Origin: Candidatus Woesearchaeota archaeon
GTDB taxonomy: Archaea; Nanobdellota; Nanobdellia; UBA10117
Direction: 5' to 3'
NCBI GenBank assembly: GCA_023245115.1
Contig: JAHFKX010000001.1
Location: 16,342 to 23,365 of the forward strand
DNA length: 7,024 bases
This document shows positions 1 through 5,574 of this stretch, piece after piece (the first letter of the stretch is position 1; each line of letters begins with the position of its first letter). The notes under the pieces were generated by a model. The model worked only from the letters and a program-made list of their open reading frames with translations, was not told where the DNA came from and ran no database searches. Both the position numbers and the translations under genes were made by a program.

Positions 1-1085
1 TGTTGCCTGCTGCATTTTTTTTCACACTGGCGTATCTGGCTGTAAAAAGGTTTGAGCAAGGGCAGCAGCGAATTGGCTGGCTGGCTGTGTGCGGGCTTTC
101 CCTCGGCTTGTCCTTTGCAGTTTATGACTTGCCGATGTTGCTGTTAATCGGATTGCTTGTGTTATTTTTCTTTTATGAAAAGCATTTCAGGGATGTTATA
201 ATCATGTCAATATTTATTTTTTTGGGCACTCTGCCGCGATTTGGCATAGATTACTACTTTTTTCACAATCCATTTTACTCGATAATTCGCTTCATTGGTT
301 CTAACATATCAATCTCGCATGGAATTGCAAATAAAATGCCGTCAATTGCTAATTTATTTAATCCGTGGTATGTTGCAACAATATTATTGGTAATTACGCC
401 GCTTCTCATATTATCATATACAGTTGATTGGAAAAAACACTGGCGTGAGTGCCTGATGCTTGCGTTATTATTTTTGTTTTTTTGGTGGAGGGCTGCGCCA
501 GTTGATGGCCTGCTGCAATCTGCGGGCAGAGGAGTCAAATACTTTTTGCTTTTTGCACCAATCTTATTCTTAGTATTATCTTCTAAAATTAAAAACAAAT
601 ATATAATGGTTGGAGCGATTGTATCTATCTTAGTTGTGACAGCAGCCATAACAGGAAATTTCATTGAGCATAGTAAAAATGAGGCAACAGGCGAAAGGGG
701 CTTCAATTTTTTTGGCGAAACAAGGGATGCAGCAATAGCAAAAGATATGCTAGACATAAGTAACGATGGTTACGTAAAGCTCATAAGTTCTGGTGCAGGC
801 ACTTTTTATGCCGCACAGCTGTTTAGGCAAAAACCATTTATTTTTTGGTGGAAGGAATACGATTCGGCGGCAAATAACAGAGCTGCTTATTCTATGATAG
901 ATTACAAAGCGCGTTCAAAATTAAATCTGCTCGAACAGCTTGAACTGCAGGCAACCCTAAACACCAAATCAAATGATTTTTCAGGAGCTAAGTTTTTATT
1001 TGAAAAAAACGAAAAAGTTTCGCTAGGATTTAGTCTGGAAAAGTGCTATAGACTGTTATGTGTTTATAACAAGGTGGCTATCTAA
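1..1085 (+). CDS. GT39/GT-C-type polytopic membrane glycosyltransferase, C-terminal part (5' end outside window)
   Basis: The reading frame is open to the left edge, so the TTG at position 3 is not a real start; about 360 residues are visible. Hydrophobic segments alternate with short charged loops over visible residues 1-220 (roughly 1-14, 27-58, 65-78, 122-140, 150-162, 179-193, 200-219). A hydrophilic tail of about 140 residues follows. The pattern of an early segment, an Arg/Gln-rich loop, a paired hydrophobic stretch and a late 'GRGVKYFLLFAPILF' block (175-189) resembles the C-terminal half of dolichyl-phosphate-mannose mannosyltransferase/ArnT-like GT-C enzymes. Members of that family transfer a sugar from a polyprenyl-phosphate donor on the outer face of the membrane. 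The N-terminal catalytic acidic loop lies outside the window, so the family call rests on architecture and on the complete-looking N-terminus of a similar gene at 6768. The stop TAA is directly followed by the ATG of the next gene, indicating co-transcription. The acceptor and sugar cannot be read from the sequence. An oligosaccharide polymerase or other GT-C membrane protein is the alternative. Confidence 0.7.
   Translation, partial: LPAAFFFTLAYLAVKRFEQGQQRIGWLAVCGLSLGLSFAVYDLPMLLLIGLLVLFFFYEKHFRDVIIMSIFIFLGTLPRFGIDYYFFHNPFYSIIRFIGSNISISHGIANKMPSIANLFNPWYVATILLVITPLLILSYTVDWKKHWRECLMLALLFLFFWWRAAPVDGLLQSAGRGVKYFLLFAPILFLVLSSKIKNKYIMVGAIVSILVVTAAITGNFIEHSKNEATGERGFNFFGETRDAAIAKDMLDISNDGYVKLISSGAGTFYAAQLFRQKPFIFWWKEYDSAANNRAAYSMIDYKARSKLNLLEQLELQATLNTKSNDFSGAKFLFEKNEKVSLGFSLEKCYRLLCVYNKVAI
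1071..1077 (+). promoter_or_regulatory. Shine-Dalgarno site for the FAD oxidoreductase gene
   Basis: AAGGTGG ends 8 bases before the ATG at 1086 and lies inside the last codons of the upstream gene. It is complementary to the CACCTCC end of 16S rRNA. Good spacing fixes the start and supports translation from a shared mRNA with the upstream membrane gene. Confidence 0.75.
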
Positions 1086-2366
1086 ATGGTACGAATCGCG
1101 ATAATCGGTGGCGGCCCGGCAGGCCTTGGGGCTGCAAAGAAGCTCGTAGAGGCAGGGCAGCAGGTTACCGTGTTCGAGGCCACGGGCGAGCTTGGTGGTC
1201 TGGCCAGCAGTTTTGAAAAAGACGGTTTCAAGATTCCGATTTTCTATCATCATGTTTTACAGTTTGATTTTGTTACGAAATCGTTGCTGGAAGAGTTTGG
1301 ATTGACAGGCAATCTCGCGCGCAATACTATAAAAATGGGCATTTCATTTGAAAATACGGTATATGAGCTTTCTAAAATAAAGACATTGTTTTGGAATTTT
1401 CTTTCTTTGCGCGATAAATGGAAATTTGGTATGTTGTATCTTTGGTCAAAAATAAAAAAAAATTGGTCCGATTTAGAGGGTGTGAATGCACATGATTGGC
1501 TTGAAAAAGCAGTGGGCGTAAATGTGCGCGATCGTATTTTTGCACCGCTAATGCGCGTTAAGTACGGTGTCCCATTGTCCATGATTTCAGCTTCTGAGCT
1601 TGCAGTTCGGCTTGGGAATGAGGAAGCAACCGGAGAACTGGTTTACCCAAAGGAAGGGCTCTATGAGCTCTATAAGCGATTTGGAGAATATTTGCAAAAA
1701 AATGGCACAGACATTAAATTAAAAACACCCATTAAAAATATAAAATTTAATAACGAGTCTACGGCGCTTGTTTCTTATGATTCTGCCGGTAAAACTGCTA
1801 CAGAAACATTTGATTTTGTAATTAATACTGCGCCGATACCAGTATTTCTTAAAGTGGCACAAGACCTGTCCGCAGAGTTTAGAAAACAATTAGAGCAAAT
1901 AAAATACTGCGCCGGAATTTGCGTAACTGTTGGTATGGAAAAACCAATGAGTAAGTACTATTGGATAAATATTTTCGATAAACCGTTCGGCATAACTGTA
2001 GAACATACAAACCTTTGCGACATCTACCCATGGAAAGTTTGTTGGGTTTCCCGGTATGCGCCGCCAGAAGAGCACATGAAATTACCTGACGAGGAAATTT
2101 TAAAAATTTTTTTGTCCGAACTTAAAACAATCCATCCAGATATTAATGTTATCTGGACAAAGGTTTCCCGCTCGCAACATACGAGCCCCGTTTATGATAT
2201 AAACTATGCGAAATACATGCCAAACTGCGAAACACCAATAAAAAATCTGTTTTTTGCAGGTATAGCCATTACATACCCAAAATTACGAAGTCAAAATACT
2301 GCATTTGAATCTGGCTATGAAACAGCGCAAAAAGTTTTAGAACAGATTGGCCTGCTGTCCACCTAA
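1086..2366 (+). CDS. NAD(P)/FAD-dependent oxidoreductase, amine oxidase / protoporphyrinogen-oxidase-like fold (COG1232 type)
   Basis: The 426-residue cytosolic flavoenzyme begins at an ATG that abuts the upstream stop and has a well-placed AAGGTGG. The FAD-binding Rossmann motif is at residues 4-16 (G8-x-G10-x-x-G13), with the ribose-binding acidic residue E31 at the end of the second strand and the GG doublet G37-G38 typical of the amine oxidase superfamily. The C-terminal FAD-contact block is at 388-414 (LFFAG, then SGYETA). Residues 53-130, with a paired-histidine block near 55-56 and several aromatic residues, match the substrate-domain style of the COG1232-type enzymes that recur in polysaccharide clusters. 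They do not match that of haem or carotenoid enzymes. There is no signal peptide or membrane anchor. It sits between a GT-C glycosyltransferase gene and a UbiA gene, only 8 bases from the latter, so a role in oxidising or epimerising a sugar or lipid-linked sugar is inferred. No substrate is shown by the sequence. UDP-galactopyranose mutase is a related fold but its typical N-terminal motif is not seen. Confidence in the fold is high and in the reaction low. Confidence 0.88.
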   Translation: MVRIAIIGGGPAGLGAAKKLVEAGQQVTVFEATGELGGLASSFEKDGFKIPIFYHHVLQFDFVTKSLLEEFGLTGNLARNTIKMGISFENTVYELSKIKTLFWNFLSLRDKWKFGMLYLWSKIKKNWSDLEGVNAHDWLEKAVGVNVRDRIFAPLMRVKYGVPLSMISASELAVRLGNEEATGELVYPKEGLYELYKRFGEYLQKNGTDIKLKTPIKNIKFNNESTALVSYDSAGKTATETFDFVINTAPIPVFLKVAQDLSAEFRKQLEQIKYCAGICVTVGMEKPMSKYYWINIFDKPFGITVEHTNLCDIYPWKVCWVSRYAPPEEHMKLPDEEILKIFLSELKTIHPDINVIWTKVSRSQHTSPVYDINYAKYMPNCETPIKNLFFAGIAITYPKLRSQNTAFESGYETAQKVLEQIGLLST

Positions 2367-2370
2367 AGGT
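2365..2370 (+). promoter_or_regulatory. Weak ribosome binding site upstream of the UbiA gene
   Basis: AAAGGT overlaps the stop codon of the FAD gene and lies only 4 bases before the ATG at 2375. That spacing is short. The alternative ATG at 2399 has no such site but has TTTTTATGA (2370-2378) centred 25 bases upstream, which could act as a TATA-like box. The sequence alone does not decide between them. Confidence 0.35.
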
Positions 2371-2374
2371 TTTT

Positions 2375-3241
2375 ATGATTTTCGCTTTAATATTTCGTAT
2401 GAATGTTTGGTTGGAGGCCATAAGGGTTAAACAGTGGTATAAGAATCTCGTAATATTTCTTCCGCTTCTGTTTGTTGGAAAATTTTTTAATTTAAGTCTG
2501 ATTTTTTTGACTACAGTTGGTTTTTTTGCGCTTTGTTTGATATCGTCAGTAAATTATATAACAAATGATATTGTAGATTTAAAGAAAGATAAAGAGAATC
2601 CTGAGAAGGCAACAAGGCCTTTAGCATCTGGCCGGATAAAAGTCCATGAAGCCACAGCGGTTGCGATTTTTTTGCTAGCCGTGGCTTTTTTAATTGGTGC
2701 AATGCTGTCTTATAAATTTCTTATGATGCAACTGGCGCTTTTCGCAGTTGGCCAGGTGTATAACCTTTTTTTGCGCAAAGAAGAATTTGCAGATATACTG
2801 GCCATTGCTTCAAATTTTGTACTGCGCGCAGTGGCAGGCACGTTTATTGTCCATTCAGATATTTCGCCATGGCTTGTGCTATGCACGTTTCTCTTATCAC
2901 TTTTTTTGTCGGTCAGCAAACGGCATGGCGAGCTGGTGTTGCTTCGCGAAAGCGCGGACGTGCACAGGCCAGCTCTGAAATTTTATACTAAAGAAGTTAC
3001 CGGTGCGCTGATGATTGTTGCGACAACAACATTAGTTATGTCGTATAGTCTTTACAGTTTTTTAAGCAATAAAAATTTGTTGTTTACGCTGCCACTTTCA
3101 CTTTATGCAGTCTTTCGCTATTTTTATTTATCATATTCAGGTAATGAAATAGCCAGAAAGCCTGAAAATATTTATAAAGATCGCAAGATGCTCATTAGTA
3201 TTATTTTGTGGATCATGGCTATTTTTGTGGTGCTTTATTAG
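2375..3241 (+). CDS. UbiA-superfamily prenyltransferase, decaprenyl-phosphate phosphoribosyltransferase type
   Basis: The 288-residue integral membrane protein has about nine hydrophobic segments, the usual length for UbiA enzymes. The first Asp-rich motif, NDxxDxxxD, is at residues 64-72 (N64, D65, D68, D72) and is followed by RPLASG at 81-86. The N-terminal RVKQWYKNL...PLLF stretch (17-33), the block around D140 and R151, SKRHGEL (181-187), HRP (197-199) and the late FRYFYL (247-252) match the family that transfers phosphoribose from PRPP to polyprenyl phosphate (Rv3806c-like). They do not match quinone or haem prenyltransferases. The product in that family is polyprenylphosphoryl-5-phosphoribose, the precursor of lipid-linked ribose or arabinose donors. 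The gene follows the FAD oxidoreductase by 8 bases, so co-transcription is very likely. The ATG at 2399 (residue 9) would give an N-terminus closer to family habit. No phosphatase domain is fused. The 3' end overlaps the convergent GT4 gene by 23 bp. The alternative, an archaeal lipid DGGGP synthase, is less likely given these motifs. Confidence 0.85.
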   Translation: MIFALIFRMNVWLEAIRVKQWYKNLVIFLPLLFVGKFFNLSLIFLTTVGFFALCLISSVNYITNDIVDLKKDKENPEKATRPLASGRIKVHEATAVAIFLLAVAFLIGAMLSYKFLMMQLALFAVGQVYNLFLRKEEFADILAIASNFVLRAVAGTFIVHSDISPWLVLCTFLLSLFLSVSKRHGELVLLRESADVHRPALKFYTKEVTGALMIVATTTLVMSYSLYSFLSNKNLLFTLPLSLYAVFRYFYLSYSGNEIARKPENIYKDRKMLISIILWIMAIFVVLY

Positions 3242-4370
3242 ACATGCGCATATAAAGGACGTCTACGTCGCTGGCAATATCGTCCCAGTTGTAGTTGCTG
3301 GCTCGTTTGCGATTTGCAGTGCCAAGCCTTTTTCTGAGCTTTTCGTCTGAAAGTAGCTGCAGAATTCGATGTTTAAGAGCATCAGAATCGCCATAGTTAA
3401 CAAAAAAACCATTTTCCGGCTCGGACATTGCATAAGGCACATTGTTAACCGGCGTTGCAATTACTGGACAGCCAGCAGCCATAGCCTCAAATAGTGTTAG
3501 TGGCATGCCTTCCCGTTTGGATGGTAGAACATATATGTCCGCAGCTGCGTATGCATTTATTACATCTTCGCGCGAGAGTCTGCCAAGTATTCTGATGTTT
3601 GGATGGCCAGCAGCCATTTTTTCTAATTCTGATTTGAAACCATCATCTCCGCCCGCAAAAACGAATATGGCGTCCGTTCTTTTTAGCAGTATCTGTTTTG
3701 CGGCATTCATTAGTATGTGCGGGCCTTTTATTTTATTTAATCTGGCCAAAAATAAAACTAACTTTCCTTTGATGCCGTATTTTTTTCGGAATTCATCGCC
3801 TGAATTTTCATCAAAGAACTCAGAGCTTACGCCGTTCGGTATTGGAAAAATATTTTTATTTTTCGTAATGTTATTTATGAACGGAATTTCCCACGGACTT
3901 AGAACTATGATTGCCTTTGCCCAGTTTAGGGCAAGCCTGCTGAAAATGTTTTGCACTGGCCATACCATAATCTTAGCTATAGTATTTCGTTCGGCTGCGA
4001 TCCATGGGCTGTGGGTTGTATGAATAACCGGAATTTTTTTGAGCCGCGCGGCGAGGCCTGCCAAAAAAACGTGGGGCTGATTAAGTGAATGTGTGTGGAT
4101 TATATCAAAATTTTCACTTAAAATTTTTAAAAAAATCTCTGGCCAAATATAAGTTAAATCAGACACTTTGAATAAATATTTACAGCGATGGACAAAAATA
4201 CCATCGACAATTATGAATTTTCTTTTGAGCCGCTTATTTTTATCGCTATCAGAACAGAATACATGTACTTCGTGGCCTGCCCGTACTTGTCTTTTTGCAA
4301 GTTCATATACTACTTGACCAACGCCGCATATTGTTGGCTTGAAAAACGGGCATACGTGAGCAATTCGCAT
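3219..4370 (-). CDS. GT4-family (GT-B fold) glycosyltransferase
   Basis: The 383-residue cytosolic or membrane-associated retaining glycosyltransferase uses a nucleotide-sugar donor. The N-terminal acceptor domain starts with a short strand (MRIAHVCPFF) and GVGQVVYELA (16-25), then FDIIHTHS (88-95) and PVIHTTHSPW (114-123). The linker region has PIPNGV (176-181). The C-terminal donor domain shows ARLNKIKG, with R210 and K215 at the usual phosphate-contact positions, then ADIYVLPS (277-284) and the EX7E motif with E287 and E295, followed by a donor-site GCPVIAT (300-306). All hallmark elements are intact and the length is normal for GT4. The ATG lies 4 bases after the stop of the radical SAM gene with no clear Shine-Dalgarno site, so translation is probably coupled to that gene. 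The final residues are encoded on the opposite strand of the UbiA 3' end. Sugar and acceptor specificity cannot be predicted. Confidence 0.93.
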   Translation of the reverse strand: MRIAHVCPFFKPTICGVGQVVYELAKRQVRAGHEVHVFCSDSDKNKRLKRKFIIVDGIFVHRCKYLFKVSDLTYIWPEIFLKILSENFDIIHTHSLNQPHVFLAGLAARLKKIPVIHTTHSPWIAAERNTIAKIMVWPVQNIFSRLALNWAKAIIVLSPWEIPFINNITKNKNIFPIPNGVSSEFFDENSGDEFRKKYGIKGKLVLFLARLNKIKGPHILMNAAKQILLKRTDAIFVFAGGDDGFKSELEKMAAGHPNIRILGRLSREDVINAYAAADIYVLPSKREGMPLTLFEAMAAGCPVIATPVNNVPYAMSEPENGFFVNYGDSDALKHRILQLLSDEKLRKRLGTANRKRASNYNWDDIASDVDVLYMRMSNKAPQK

Positions 4371-4374
4371 GTTA

Positions 4375-5502
4375 TTATAAGGCGCTTGGCTTAGCCGGAA
4401 TAGTAATTTGGTGTAATGTTTCTGTTTTAGTTTTTATATATGGTGTTGCGTAACGACAGCCTTCGCATTGTTTAAAGAGCGGCATGTCTTTATTGAGCAG
4501 GCCGTCCCGCACCATCTTATAATAATCACCATTCCAGATTTCGTCTAGCGGTTGTTCTGCCAAATTCATGTGCCCAAATTTTTGGTATTCGAGTATTACG
4601 CAGCACGGCGTGATTTTGCCCTCCCAGTTTAAATAAATTGAGCGCCACGGCCAGACACATTTCAAAACTTCGTCATCGTAAATAACTTTTATGCCTTTTT
4701 CCTTTCCACTCTCATTGGCCTGCCGCACGAGTTCGCGAACTTGGTCGCGATTGGATACTATTACTTCGCTTTTTGAAAATCCCGTTGTTTCATATTTTTC
4801 CAAATAATCATCTTTTTCCTGCAGTCCTTGGAATTCTATTCTCTCAACGCCCAACTCATTGGCAAAGTCAACGAATTTCGGAATTTCGTGCATATTTTGT
4901 TTCATTACCACAGTCGTCAGTGAAAGCTTTATCTTTGAGCCCGTCTCTTTTCTTTTTGCAGTAAGCCGTTTTATGCCGCTAACTACCTGATCAAATTTTG
5001 AAAGTTTTCTTATCGCCTCGTAAGTTTCTTTTCGCGTTGAATCAACCGACATAATAAGTTTATTTATTTGTGACTGGCAGATTTTTTCAACCATTTTTTC
5101 GGTGAACAGAGTTGCGTTTGATGTTAAATTAACCACAATGCCTTTGCTGGCAGCGTATTCTATCATTTGGAATAAATCCTTGGCTAAAAATGGCTCGCCC
5201 TGGCCCTGCAGATGAATTTGTACGACTGTGTCGAGTTTGTCAAGTACTGTTTTGAAGGTTTCGAATGACATTTCGCCAAGCGGTATTCCTAACTCAGTTC
5301 TAACGCACATTGAGCAGGCCAGATTACAGCGAAGCGTAGGCTCTATTTGTGCAGTGATTGGCTTGCTGTGCGCGATCTTGCCAAATGGCATTGCGTAGTA
5401 AAGTATCATGTTTTTGGTAATTTTTGCGTTTTGCATGAATGAACGCTTGCCAGATAATTCTGTGAACTTATCTAAAAACATGACATATTTGTGAACGTTC
5501 AT
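4375..5502 (-). CDS. Radical SAM protein with C-terminal SPASM domain
   Basis: The 375-residue enzyme carries the radical SAM motif CxxxCxxC (C59, C63, C66 counted from the ATG at 5502), preceded by an EPTLRCN context. GQGEP (100-104) corresponds to the GGEP-type SAM-contact element, and TSNATL (127-132) is a typical strand of the partial barrel. A SPASM-type tail follows, with C282-x-x-P-W, IxPCC (C300, C301), FGHMN, the IWNG box and a closing CxxC (C346, C349). These would hold the SAM-cleaving 4Fe-4S cluster and at least one auxiliary cluster. SPASM members mature peptides or dehydrogenate sugars and other small molecules, and several sit in polysaccharide clusters, but the substrate here is not predictable. 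The ATG at 5502 is preferred over the GTG at 5514 because AGGTG (5512-5516) is 9 bases upstream of the ATG and overlaps the GTG. The downstream GT4 gene is 4 bases away, which suggests a two-gene operon and a glycan-related substrate (inference). Confidence 0.92.
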   Translation of the reverse strand: MNVHKYVMFLDKFTELSGKRSFMQNAKITKNMILYYAMPFGKIAHSKPITAQIEPTLRCNLACSMCVRTELGIPLGEMSFETFKTVLDKLDTVVQIHLQGQGEPFLAKDLFQMIEYAASKGIVVNLTSNATLFTEKMVEKICQSQINKLIMSVDSTRKETYEAIRKLSKFDQVVSGIKRLTAKRKETGSKIKLSLTTVVMKQNMHEIPKFVDFANELGVERIEFQGLQEKDDYLEKYETTGFSKSEVIVSNRDQVRELVRQANESGKEKGIKVIYDDEVLKCVWPWRSIYLNWEGKITPCCVILEYQKFGHMNLAEQPLDEIWNGDYYKMVRDGLLNKDMPLFKQCEGCRYATPYIKTKTETLHQITIPAKPSAL

Positions 5503-5511
5503 CTGTACCCA

Positions 5512-5516
5512 CACCT
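5512..5516 (-). promoter_or_regulatory. Shine-Dalgarno site deciding the radical SAM start
   Basis: Read on the minus strand, AGGTG ends 9 bases before the ATG at 5502-5500. It overlaps the in-frame GTG at 5514-5512, which therefore could not use it. The site supports a 375-residue protein over a 379-residue one. Confidence 0.6.
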
Positions 5517-5538
5517 AACCATGGTTGAAGAATGATGC

Positions 5539-5555
5539 AAAACTGTTTTAAAACT
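5539..5555. promoter_or_regulatory. Putative divergent promoter with a symmetric TATA element
   Basis: The intergenic region between the divergent radical SAM and GT4 genes holds TTTTAAAA at 5546-5553, inside the perfect palindrome GTTTTAAAAC (5545-5554). On the plus strand its centre is about 25 bases before the ATG at 5575, fitting an archaeal leaderless transcript. On the minus strand a start near 5524 would leave a leader of about 22 bases containing the AGGTG site. Minus-strand GGAAAG directly precedes the box and resembles a BRE. A second palindrome, AAAACTGTTTT (5539-5549), overlaps it and could be an operator. This is inference from spacing and composition. A bacterial promoter reading (TTGAAG at 5524 with TAAAAC at 5549) has a poor 19-base spacer. 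Confidence 0.45.
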
Positions 5556-5574
5556 TTCCACATACTACTCGAAA

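Noticed and set aside
275..757. 160-residue minus-strand open frame within the first membrane gene
   Set aside because: Antisense to a clear polytopic membrane protein; its composition is what complementary hydrophobic codons give.
1086..2366. Haem biosynthesis protoporphyrinogen oxidase or carotenoid desaturase
   Set aside because: Only the general fold fits. No haem or carotenoid gene is nearby and the C-terminal motif of phytoene desaturases is not present.
1086..3241. Archaeal ether-lipid pair: DGGGP synthase (UbiA) with geranylgeranyl reductase (FAD)
   Set aside because: The UbiA protein has the RxKQWxKN start and the SKRHGEL/HRP blocks of the phosphoribosyltransferase group. The FAD protein shows amine-oxidase/COG1232 features and not those of geranylgeranyl reductases. 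The surrounding genes are glycan enzymes.
3442..4023. 193-residue open frame on the plus strand opposite the GT4 gene
   Set aside because: It lies wholly inside the GT4 coding sequence, which has all family motifs. The opposite frame has no recognisable domain and no ribosome binding site that I can see.
5524..5554. Bacterial sigma70-type promoter (TTGAAG, TAAAAC) for the second GT4 gene
   Set aside because: The 19-base spacer is long, both hexamers are imperfect, and the gene has no Shine-Dalgarno site, so the archaeal TATA reading explains more. Kept as the main alternative.
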